A stretch of 64,000 nucleotides of DNA from Gibbula magus (Eukaryota > Mollusca > Gastropoda > Trochida > Trochidae), in NCBI GenBank assembly GCA_936450465.1, contig OW388304.1, forward strand, positions 8,562,700-8,626,699, read 5' to 3'. The position numbers were made by a program, and so were the translations under genes. The notes beneath the pieces are model-generated. The model ran no database searches, was not told where the DNA came from, and worked only from the letters and a program-made list of their open reading frames with translations. This document shows positions 26,813 through 36,689 of this stretch, piece by piece. Numbering within the stretch: position 1 is the stretch's first letter; the number at the start of each line of letters is the position of its first letter.

Positions 26813-26817
26813 TCGTG
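26548..26817 (-). pseudogene. C-terminal fragment resembling MULE/FLYWCH-type transposase
   Basis: About 89 residues from HEHWHNKVKNV to HLLKFAK and a stop. The pattern (HxxW/H..K....HPN.F.F.. then KKRxYRELDxRL..L) resembles the C-terminus of mutator-like transposases common in invertebrates. The first 17 residues of the longer open frame come from flanking finger DNA. Confidence 0.45.
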
Positions 26818-26960
26818 TGGTAAAGCAATTAAAGCAATTAAAAGATCAAGTAACCTGCAAATACACATGTGAATTCATACTGGGGAGAGACCAACCATAC
26901 ACATGTGATGTGTGTGGTGAAGCATTTACAAAATCAAGTAACCTTCAAAGACACATGTGA
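26815..26960 (+). pseudogene. Zinc-finger remnants beyond the insertion
   Basis: One decayed finger and one intact-looking finger (QPYTCDVCGEAFTKSSNLQR) ending at a stop after the first His. It continues the array broken by the insertion at 26283-26812. Confidence 0.65.
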
Positions 26961-27995
26961 ATGCATGTTTAATAGATATGTGTTCATGAGTATAGAGTTT
27001 GGTAACTCATTTGGTAACGCAAAAGGACTCACATTTGAGAGAGACAATCATTTTCATTCAACACTTGACTAAAGGTGGAAGGAAGAACATAGTTTGTAGC
27101 AAGGCCATGACTTTGACCATGATCCTGACCGCTGAGTAGACTACCACAGTGTGTATTGTATAGTGTGTTGTGAGAATGTGTTGTGAATATAGTAAACTGT
27201 AAACTGTATTTTGTTAATGTGAAACTTTTAGTGTGAATTGTGCACTATTGTGTGAACGTGTCGTGTTAAAGTTACCAAGTTAGACTGAGGTATCAAAATT
27301 AGATTAACCCTTGCTCATGTAACATCGAGGCTCTTACTGTATATCTACCTTGACCCCGAAGTTGGTAAATATTTTATGCACTGGCAAAAGTACTGTATCA
27401 ATCCATATACTGAAGGAAATTACTTATTAAATACAATATTTTTTAGAGTAATAGAGAATAGAGTAAACTGTACAATGTATACTGTTAATGTGAAATGTTT
27501 AGTGCGAACTGTGCACTGTGGAGCTGCAATACAATAACTGCAATCTGTGTGTTTCAAATTTTCCTTTTCAATATGTTTTGTTTGTAATTTCTTTTGATAA
27601 ATGCTTGATTGTTGGAATTATTTTAGAACTTACTTTTGCTTGAGGTTTGGTTTAAAGGTTTCGTGTAAGAAATTTGTGAAATTTTTGCATTAATGTAAAA
27701 GTTTGCGCACAGTATTCAGATTTTGATGTCCAAATGACCTTGGTTAGGACAAGTTTTAAGCATGGTTCGGACACTGTTACATTCCTAAACATAACAGTTT
27801 CACATATGACAACAAAATTAAGTTAGAAATGAAATGTTTAGCGCTTACCGGTACATCATTTTTGCGTCAATATTTGTGAATGTGATTGTGACATCATATA
27901 TTCTGATGAAGCATGCAGCAGTTGAGAGGAAGTATAATAATTTCTCAGTTGTCACACTCAATGCTTATCATTGTTCTCTTACTTGTGTACTTCAT
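26961..27995. other. Intergenic, no gene seen
   Basis: AT-rich. A segment near 27190-27260 (TAAACTGTA..TGTTAATGTGAAA..TTTAGTG) is partly repeated near 27465-27520. Confidence 0.4.
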
Positions 27996-28023
27996 ACAGG
28001 CCCGTAGCACCAATTTCGGGAGT

Positions 28024-28058
<35 letters not shown>

Positions 28059-28199
28059 CTGTAATTTGGAATTTGTAAGCTCAGTTGTTTGCAATCTCTT
28101 TCAGGTTGAAAAACACTTTGGAATAGAGAGTAAAAAAAAAAATTTCTCCCTAAAATTTGTGTCCCCCCCCCCCCCCCCCCCCTGTTGCTACGGGCCTGT
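27996..28199. mobile_element. hAT-like MITE with poly-G and poly-C arms
   Basis: A perfect 14-bp terminal inverted repeat ACAGGCCCGTAGCA bounds 204 bp. Inside lie a run of 35 G (28024-28058) and a run of 20 C (28163-28182). CAGG-starting ends resemble hAT elements, but no convincing 8-bp target duplication is visible. Confidence 0.6.
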
Positions 28200-28255
28200 C
28201 ATATTCTGTATGCTTGATGAGATTGCTTCTTTTTTCTCTCATGAAATGTCATTTT

Positions 28256-30392
28256 TAGCTCATCTGGCCTGTCCGTCCGTCCGTCTGTAAACCAGAACCA
28301 CCTGGTCTTGGGAGCTGAAATTTTGTGTGCAGACTCATTGGCTAATGGGGATTCTTAATTGTAGAATTCATGACCCCGTGACCTCAAATGGGGTCACAGG
28401 GGTCACAACCACAAAAACCTATTTTCATGTTCTTCCCCAGTTCCAAAAGGTCTAGATAGCTGAAAAGTTGTGTGCAGACTCCTTGGCTAATGGGGATTCT
28501 CAATTGTAGATTTCGTGACACCATGACCCCAAATGGGGCCACAGGGGTCACAACCTTTAAAACCAATTTTCGTCTTCTTCTCCAGTTCCAAAAGGTCTAG
28601 AGAGCTGAAACATCGTGTGCAGACTCCTTGGCTAATGGGATTTTAAATTGTAGATTTCATGACCCCGTGACCTCAAATTGGGTCACAGGTGTCACAACCC
28701 AAAAAACCTATTTTAATCTTCTTCTTTAGTTCCAAATGGTCTAGTGAGATAGAAAGTTGTTTGTAGACTCTTTGGCTAATGGGAATTTTAAATTGTAGAT
28801 TTGGTGACCCCGTGATCTCAAATGGGGCACAGGGGTCACAACCCCAACAACCTATTTTCATCTTCTTCTCCAGTTCCAAAACGTCTAGAGAGCTGAAAAG
28901 TTGTTTGTAGACTCCTTGACTAATGGGAATTTTAAATTGTAGATTTGGTGACCCCGTGATCTCAAATGGGGCACAGGGGTCACAACCCCAACAACCTATT
29001 TTCATCTTCTTCTCCAGTTCCAAAACGCCTAGAGAGCTGAAAAGTTGTTTGTAGACTCCTTGGCTAATGGGGATTCTAAATTGTAGATTTCATGACCCCG
29101 TGACCTCCATTGGGGTCACTGGGGTCACAACCTTAACAAGCTATTTTCATCTCATTCTCCAGTGCCAAAAGGTCTAGAGAGCTGAAAAGTTGTGTGCAGA
29201 CTCCTTGGCCAATGGGGATTCTAAATTGTAGATTTCGTGACCCCGTGACCCCAAATGGGGTCACAGGGGTCACATCCTTAAAAACCTATTTTCATCTTCT
29301 TCTCAAGTTCCAAAAGGTCTTGAGAGCTGGATAGTTGTGTACAGACTCCTTGGCCAATTGGGATTCTCAATTGTAGATTTCGTGACACCATGACTCCAAA
29401 TGGGGCCACAGGGGTCACAACCTTAAAAACCAATTTTCATCTTCTTCTCCAGTTCCAAAAGGTCTAGAGAGCTGAAAAGTTGTGTGCAGACTCCTTGACT
29501 AATGGGAATTTTAAATTGTAGATTTGGTGACCCCGTGATCTCAAATGGGGCACAGGGGTCACAACCCCAACAACCTATTTTCATCTTCTTCTCCAGTTCC
29601 AAAACGCCTGGAGAGCTGAAAAGTTGTTTGTAGACTCCTTGGCTAATGGGGATTCTAAATTGTAGATTTCATGACCCCGTGACCTCCATTGGGGTCACTG
29701 GGGTCACAACCTTAACAAGCTATTTTCATCTCATTCTCCAGTGCCAAAAGGTCTAGAGAGCTGAAAAGTTGTGTGCAGACTCCTTGGCCAATGGGGATTC
29801 TAAATTGTAGATTTCGTGACCCCGTGACCCCAAATGGGGTCACAGGGGTCACATCCTTAAAAACCTATTTTCATCTTCTTCTCAAGTTCCAAAAGGTCTT
29901 GAGAGCTGGATAGTTGTGTACAGACTCCTTGGCCAATTGGGATTCTCAATTGTAGATTTCGTGACACCATGACCCCAAATGGGGCCACAGGGGTCACAAC
30001 CTTAAAAACCAATTTTCATCTTCTTCTCCAGTTCCAAAAGGTCTAGAGAGCTGAAAAGTTGTGTGCAGACTCCTTGGCTAATGGGGATTCTAAATTAGAG
30101 ATTTCGTGATAGGTCATAGACGTCATGACCTGAAAAGCTATTTCATCTAGAGATTTTATGTGCTCTTTAAAGGGAGGTAATTTAAAGTAAACAACAGTAA
30201 TGAATTAAATCTTCAAGTGCGACTTTATTTGTAGGGTATTTTATATCTGGCCTCAAAGATAGATCAGAGGGGTAAGGACCTATTTTATTTTCTCCATTTA
30301 AAGTGCTTCCTATGTGTTATACCTCTTAGCTAGAAATTGACATTTTGAATTAGTTAATGTATATAAAGCCTGATGAGCTACAGAGCCCAACT
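28256..30392 (-). mobile_element. TAGCTCATCA-family element holding a satellite array
   Basis: In minus orientation it starts at the AGAG..GGGCTCT hairpin and TAGCTCATCAGG (30392 to about 30369) and ends with the GGACGGACGG run and the end GGCCAGATGAGCTA (28258-28290). Most of its length is the tandem array below. No coding sequence. Confidence 0.6.
28380..30085 (-). repeat. About twelve tandem 145-bp units with higher-order repeat
   Basis: Units recur every 141-149 bp (landmark TTCATCTTCTTCTCCAGTTCC-like at about 28419, 28565, 28710, 28853, 28999, 29142, 29287, 29436, 29577, 29721, 29867, 30013). The block near 28999-29436 is repeated almost unchanged about 578 bp later, a four-unit higher-order repeat. 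Reading frames found here repeat the same peptide and are not genes. Confidence 0.9.
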
Positions 30393-30449
30393 CTGCTACA
30401 AAGTAATCAGGCGTATACATTCAGCATTACTATTCCTTCAGGGTAATAA

Positions 30450-30505
30450 GTTTGTAGCGCCTTGAGCATGGATATGTGCATTATAAATATACTATTATTA
30501 TTATC
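30450..30505 (+). repeat. LINE-type 3' tail remnant
   Basis: AGCGCCTTGAGCATGG, then TGCATTATAAATATA and (TTA)n, the form of 3' tail seen in CR1/L2-like LINEs. Confidence 0.4.
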
Positions 30506-30957
30506 ATGAATCATCTGTGTCGTTTTTCTTCCATTCATAACCCAGATACTAACTGTTCAACTGTTACAAATTTGACACCTGTAACCATCATGATGTGACG
30601 ATTTGCTATTAAACTCAACAGGTCTGAAAGGCTTATGGTATGGGCTACTTCTCTAGAACTGCTGCACCCACAAAGCTGACAGTTTATGGGAGGGACACCC
30701 TAGGGAATCATAATGTATTTGTTTGGTTTGACCCGAAACAGGTTGTTAACTGTAGCTGAAATTTTCAAAATATTGTCTGTGTTACACGGAGACTCAAGTT
30801 TGTTCATTTGGTCCAGTGTCCACCTTCAAATCTTCTTTCGACTGTTCTCCAGGAACAAATATTGGTAGGAAGCACACTTTTTGATAATATCATCTAATAT
30901 TTGTAAATTTTGTTGCCATAATCACAAAACTAATGGAGAAACAGGGATTCAGTTTTT
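30506..30957. other. No gene recognised
   Basis: AT-rich spacer without recognised structure. Confidence 0.35.
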
Positions 30958-31545
30958 TTGCCACGAATCGCCACGAATCGGAAAATTTGCACTTTCGTGA
31001 ACATTCGTAGATAATTCGTAATTGATTCGTGATATTCGTAAATGATTCCTAGTTGATTCGGCAACATTCTTGTAATTTGTGGCAATCGTGGACAATTTTT
31101 GTTTGTCAAAAGATTTTCACGAATCATCTACGAATTTCAGATTCGTAGTTGCTTCGTAAACTGTTCGTATTTATTTCGGGACGTTAGTAACCACTTCGTA
31201 AACAATTCTTGGAAATTCGTGGTTGATAATTTTGATGTTCTCATCCCGAATTAACCCCGAAGCATTTACGAACTATCGTAAACTACTCGTACTTGATTCG
31301 TGATATCGTATCTTATTCGTTGAAATTCGTAGTACATTCGTGACTGTGTCTTAATCATTTCGTACAATTCGTAGACAATTCGTAAAGAATTCGTACATGT
31401 TTCGTAGGTTTTTAGCATGAAAAGCTACGAATGTTCGTAAACATTTCGTACAAGTGTAAATGCTGTTCACGAATTTTGCCGAATGCTCACGAATATTCAC
31501 GAATTTATGCAGCCGCCTATTCGTGGTGATTCGTGGCAATTCGGG
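30958..31545. repeat. TTCGTA/ACGAAT-rich degenerate tract
   Basis: Dozens of short TTCGTA, ATTCGT or ACGAAT motifs at irregular spacing of about 10-20 bases over 590 bp. The ends carry GCCACGAATC(G)CCACGAAT on the left and the inverse near 31520-31545, so the tract may be the body of a MITE-like element. Confidence 0.6.
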
Positions 31546-31574
31546 TCGTAGTGAAATAGGGGCATTAGTACTAC

Positions 31575-32460
31575 AATCAGTCTTAGCCAATGATAAAAGA
31601 TGGGTTTACGATTGATAATAGAACTTAGGCTGGTTGTCGGAACGCCCCACGTTTTAAATAATACTATATAATTGAATGAAATAAAAATTGAATATTAACA
31701 GTTTTTATAACTTCTTTATTAAATCATAAGCTCGGTTACAAAATTCACACACAAAAATATGTTATCATGACTAAAAAACAACATTATTGTAACAATTTGA
31801 ATACGGATGAAAGTTACTTGTAAATTAAAAATCCTATATTCAGTCCTTAAATCTCAATACAATAATCCAAAATCATATATCTGCTAAAATAGATTCTGGT
31901 GTACATGAAGCAGCTTAATCAATAGATAAATGTGACTGCATCATTAACAAGAATAGATAATACCAGGGGTTGGTAACGTGTACAATTACGTAACCAAACC
32001 ACCATTAACAAATCACATGCCAGTCTTCTGATAAATTTATGTACTATATAAACTAATAGGATCATTACATTACGTGGTTTGTGCATAAACTATATACAAT
32101 TTGATTAAAACTCTCAAGCACATATTTGAGCATCACAAGTTAATTGACAAATTCCTTTGGACCAATAACATCAAGTAATATGATTTATAGAAACATACAT
32201 ATTCATATTTGTATATCGCCAATAACAAGAGCTCAGCTTCTCAAAGGTGAATTAATTTCCCTCAACTCCCTGAAGAGCAAACAACTCGTACAACAACTAG
32301 GCACTCCAAGTTAATGCTTATGTATACATATGTATATATGTAGAGTTCTATAAGTACTTGTCTACTGGAATATAAATATATATAGCCAAAGATAAAAGGG
32401 CTTACGATTGATCATAGAACTAAGGTTGGTTAGTGGAACGACCCACAAACATTTTGAAGA
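31575..32460. repeat. Direct repeat pair of about 70-80 bp
   Basis: A segment (GATAAAAG..TTACGATTGAT..ATAGAACT..GG.TGGTT) at about 31578-31655 recurs at about 32386-32452. Between them is AT-rich sequence related to about 49265-49450. Confidence 0.55.
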
Positions 32461-32909
32461 ATACTTCAGTATACTTTAGAATACTTTAGACGACACTTGC
32501 TGTAGATATCAGTTTAATGATGACAGGAGGTAACATAACAACGGATATATTTTATAAGAAAACAGATTCACACCAGTAGCTTTACTTACTTTTGAAAAAA
32601 TCGCATTTCATTCATAAATATGCGCCAAAATTAAATGGCAAAACATGATCGTGTTTACATCATAACCATATTGTTGTCAAAGTACATTATGACGTCATAG
32701 GTTCCTGTGTGACGACATAGTGCCATGTGCTGTGTGTCAGTTACTGCATTAAACGGCCTGAAGAAGTAGGTACATGATGTACCATTAGCCAAACTTATTT
32801 CAACTTCATCTTTTTTTATTTTGAAATATATACATGTATATATATAACCATGGACAGCCAGCTGTTTCGGTCTTTAGGCCCTCATCAGCATGGTGTGTGT
32901 GGAACATGG

Positions 32910-32947
<38 letters not shown>

Positions 32948-32981
32948 ATATATATATTCCAGTAGACAAGTAGAACTCTAC
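32340..32981. mobile_element. TA-rich segment with inverted repeat, enclosing a hammerhead motif
   Basis: GTAGAGTTCTA..ACTTGTCTACTGGAAT at 32340-32370 faces its complement at 32956-32981. Two (TA)n runs and the hammerhead ribozyme lie inside. It may be a degenerate Penelope-like or retrozyme-type insertion (inference). Confidence 0.45.
32848..32893 (-). ncRNA. Hammerhead ribozyme, type I
   Basis: On the minus strand: CCATG (stem I), CTGATGA core, stem II (GGGCC..GACC with one mismatch), GAAA core, stem III of four pairs CAGC/GCTG with a two-base loop, the cleavage pair TC (32854-32853), then CATGG closing stem I. All conserved catalytic bases are present in the right order. Very short stem III is typical of hammerheads in Penelope-like elements and retrozymes. 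Confidence 0.8.
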
Positions 32982-32985
32982 GCGA

Positions 32986-33759
32986 TCTGTTACAACATGC
33001 AGAAGAGGAAGTTTCCGTCAGTGACTATCATATATTTGTAATTGACACAATGGAACAAGTAAATGGTATACTTGAATGATTGACATTACTAACAACTAGG
33101 TACATCGTGTTAATGCTAATCACCAATCATAATGAAGAGGACACTATTGGGGTAGTGATTATCATAAATATGAAATTAACACACATGAACAGGTCGAATA
33201 TTTTCTTGTAAGAATAACTTTACTTTTAACAATTCATGAATATACAACACCTCTTATGAGACAGTATGCCTCTCAGAAATATATTTCCCAGAGTCTTGAA
33301 TGAAGGTGAACTATGCGACAGAAGACGTGTTCATCACTTGGACGGATTTCTGTGATGCGAGACGTTGGCGGACTCCTGCAGGGTATGTGTCAAGAATGAA
33401 ACAAAGATTTCCTGCTTCTCAATAATTGAACGTGTCTTCACGCACCACCTGCATTGGTTAGAATGTTGATGATTCATTGCAGATACACTGTCGACTCTTC
33501 CTAAAGTCTCGTTCCGATTATGCATATATGCTCACTTATCTTACTGATCCCTACCGAAAAAATCCAGAGTAATTTCGATATAACTTGATCGCTTATGATT
33601 TTAAACAAAATTGTAATTGGGGCCAATCATAACTCATTGGATTGCTTAGGGTTGAAAAATCAAAATACATGATCTTAAAGATCTATCACGAAGCTGGATC
33701 GCAGCATATTAAAGCCGAACGTGACATTGTGTAAACGTACCTATAGCATTAACATGATT
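32986..33759. other. 3' flank of the PAN/GON gene
   Basis: No gene. Parts (about 32985-33230 and 33470-33560) resemble about 49680-49790 and 50690-50800. No canonical poly(A) signal for the gene to the right was found nearby on the minus strand. Confidence 0.4.
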
Positions 33760-34914
33760 TTAGTCACAGACATGTGTGATAGCTGCTGACTCTGGTGGTT
33801 GATAATTCGGATCAACTATTATCGGAAGTCGGTAGGAGTCCGGGGTACATGTTTTCCTACACTGACATTGTCCTTCAATCACTCGATTGTCTTCAGACCT
33901 TGTTATCTCTGTGTTCCAGGTCATAGATGGGTCAACTATGAATCCAGTACCAGTTGTGTTGATTTTAAAAGAACCGGCAAATTGATTGCAATCAAATTCT
34001 TGAGTAACTGCACATCCCCCGGACAGACCAATCCTTGGAATTTCTTGATTACAGTCGTTCTCAGCAATATGATGTTTGTATCGTGTCAACATCATTGTAT
34101 CTGTCTGTATCTTAACTTTGGAGTATTTCGTCTTCCCACAGTAGTAAATTGATGATTGGCACTCGTTTTGCCTTGGAAAAATGGAAAAGTTATTTATCTC
34201 ATCCAATGTAATGTAAGCTTGTGAAATATTTCCGAATCTGCAGTATACCATGACAGCTCTATCGGCGGCCAGATTTGGTTTGATCCAGAAGTTACCATCT
34301 TGTGCTAATGGATCACAAGCTTTGACGGCAGCACAATCCAGGGGTGGTGGTTTACACGTGGCGTTACCAACCCAGATTCCCTTTGAACCACAAACTAGAG
34401 CGTCGCTATGGTAACCCGTAGGACACATCAGTTGAACTTCTTCTCCTTCTTTGAAAAGTCGGTCGTGGTTCGACGGAAGGTCAACCAGTGCATCAAGTGG
34501 AGGAGAGAAAGTGTTGCAGTAAGTGACGTCACACACGGGACGGTTGCTGACGTCACTGCACGTGGAGTTAACAGGACATGTGTTATATGAACAAACACCA
34601 GCAAACCCTTTCGACCAATCCTTGATATCGGTGTAGACATAGTAAATGTTCTGGATTAGATTTTGTATCTCGGCCATGTAATTCAGTTCACAAGTTCCTG
34701 ACATTTCCATGTAGTTGATAGATTTGCAACGCCCTCTTCGCTGACATTGTTGAACACATTCAGTAAGTCCAACGCCCTCTTGAACTTCGAAGGAAACACC
34801 TTGCAGGTACTTCCCGTTAACAACTTCTGTAAACAAGGACATCGGTGCACATGTCTTCTGACAAACAGTTTGGGCAGATAAAAACAGCACCATTAGGATA
34901 TCATGGAGAGACAT
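33760..34914 (-). CDS. Secreted PAN/Apple, EGF-like, CCP-like and GON domain protein
   Basis: 384 residues in one exon. Residues 1-18 form a hydrophobic signal peptide. About 20-95 is a PAN/Apple-like domain (ECVQQCQRRGRCKSINY, then GTCELN). About 108-132 is EGF-like (CPVNSTCSD). About 133-190 is CCP/sushi-like (CPTGYHSDALVCGSKGIWVG). From about 192 to the end the order DCAAVKACDPL, DGNFWIKPN, VYCRF, AYITLDEINNFS matches the GON domain known from ADAMTS9/20. There is no protease domain, so this is not an ADAMTS enzyme. It is likely an extracellular binding or matrix protein. A pyrimidine-rich acceptor (TTCCTTGATTCAG) 21 bases above the ATG suggests a spliced 5' leader. Domain names come from pattern reading; GON is the firmest after PAN. 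Confidence 0.8.
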   Translation of the reverse strand: MSLHDILMVLFLSAQTVCQKTCAPMSLFTEVVNGKYLQGVSFEVQEGVGLTECVQQCQRRGRCKSINYMEMSGTCELNYMAEIQNLIQNIYYVYTDIKDWSKGFAGVCSYNTCPVNSTCSDVSNRPVCDVTYCNTFSPPLDALVDLPSNHDRLFKEGEEVQLMCPTGYHSDALVCGSKGIWVGNATCKPPPLDCAAVKACDPLAQDGNFWIKPNLAADRAVMVYCRFGNISQAYITLDEINNFSIFPRQNECQSSIYYCGKTKYSKVKIQTDTMMLTRYKHHIAENDCNQEIPRIGLSGGCAVTQEFDCNQFAGSFKINTTGTGFIVDPSMTWNTEITRSEDNRVIEGQCQCRKTCTPDSYRLPIIVDPNYQPPESAAITHVCD

Positions 34915-36140
34915 GTTAGCATGGTCAGCAGACCTGAATCAAGGAATGAAGGCAATTGCTTTTACGTCTGTTTCTAGTTTCTATACGTTGCTACAACAGT
35001 ATGGTGGCAACATACAAACATGACTGTGACTGTTTCTGTCGCTTCATGGCATGATTTTGTAAAATTTGCATGAAGCTATGTATACTTAGATATAATCGAC
35101 AATTGAAACTTACTAAGTGAACTCACTGTAATTGTTTTCCAATATAGATGTGTACACGCTAGTGATATTCAATCGTTTATGCTCTTTGATGTAGAAGACA
35201 GTCAGAGCAAGGACTCATGACAAAAACTCTACTTTAAAACCTATTCAAAGGAATATAGAAGTTGGTCTGATTAAACATGACAACTTTAATGGATGACAAC
35301 TTCTTTATTTGTTTTTCACAACGTTTCTTGGCTAAATCGTCCCGTTCTTCATGCACCCGATTCTGTAAGCAGCGTTCGATTCTGGCTCATCACTTTAATT
35401 TATTCTTTAGATAATATAGAAAGTCATTATTGTAAATCATGTAGGCGTTTATGTGCATGGATTTATTTTCACAACAACGATGTCATATGTAAGTAATGTA
35501 AGTATTTAAGTATTTACCAAGAAGAGTCGTTCACATATTTATTTATGAACTTGTTTTGCAATTCTCAAATGTCAGTGATATAAACGTGAACAAAATGTAT
35601 GCATCAAATGTGGTGCTTATGACATACATGTATATAAAAGAAAACTGAATACTGGGATGAAGGTTAGATAAAGTTTAAAAAATATCTCAATTGACTTTGA
35701 CCATGGAATGAAATAATAATCCAAGATGTTCATGACCGAGAATAACATATGTCTAACTCTAAGAAGAAAGGAATTGAACTGCTGTGTCTCACTGATATGT
35801 AGAAATGGTAATTTATAGTTCCGTGATCTATGAGCATAATGATTAATTACTGTTGTTAAGGAAATAAGATTACACATTTGTTTCCGTTATGTATGATGCA
35901 CATTAACTAGTTTGTGTGTTCAGTTTGACAGACTTCAAGCTTCAAGTGATCTTCATGTGCCGAATGATAAAAAAGCTGTATCGCCACAGCGAGGAAACTT
36001 ATTCGTTATGTCACACACTATCATTTTTTTATCAGCAGGGACAATGGTTTCATAAATTACAATGTTAACTTTAGAAGTCCAATACTATGATTATTGAATA
36101 ATTATAATAATAACTATAATAATAATAATAATAATAAATA
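34915..36140. other. Upstream of the PAN/GON gene
   Basis: No gene recognised. About 35530-35680 has a diverged relative at about 41640-41770 (shared CAGTGATAT..A..GTGAACAAAATGTATG and AAGAAAACTGAAT..TGGGATGAA). Confidence 0.4.
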
Positions 36141-36689
36141 TAGTCGCAAGCGACGACAAGCGGATTCTGCGCTTAAATATTTAATTTAATTCAAAGATAA
36201 TGAATTAGGAGATCTTGATTTGATAATGATGATCTTGATAATAATGTTTGAATAAAAAGAAAAGACAAGGAATAGAATTGAAATAGTTTAGAATTGCAAG
36301 GACAATGAATCTGTACAGCACGGTATTAAACTGTTAGAAAGGGTAGAATAAATGTTTGTGTATATGAGACAATGATGACTCAAATCCGTTACCCTTGGCT
36401 GGTTATAGAATACGCATTGAATGGTTACAGTTTGTATACTTAGGGAAAGACTGGCTTAAAACAAGGGTAGTTTCATTGATGAGTTTGTTAGTCAATTGTC
36501 GCATGCGTAATGCATGAATGATGCAAGCCGGACTATTTTGACGGAGGCAAATACCATCTCGCCTTATATGGAAGTAGCTTACTATGACAATAGTAAAATC
36601 TTGTTTATGAATCTATGAAGCGTTAATTCGTTGACTCGTGCTACGTTCCTTAATAATTCTCTATTATGTAAAGATAACAAATTGCATAC

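Noticed and set aside
28673..29023. 116-codon frame with internally repeated peptide
   Set aside because: The peptide repeat follows the satellite unit; there is no codon or domain support.
28380..30085. Regular repeats looking like a CRISPR array
   Set aside because: Units of 145 bp are contiguous with no unique spacers, the genome is an animal's, and the array sits in a mobile element.
31351..31590. 79-codon minus-strand frame
   Set aside because: Lies in the TTCGTA-rich tract; its repeated residues come from the motif.
33799..34640. Frames overlapping the PAN/GON gene on either strand
   Set aside because: Shadows of the 384-residue frame, without domains.
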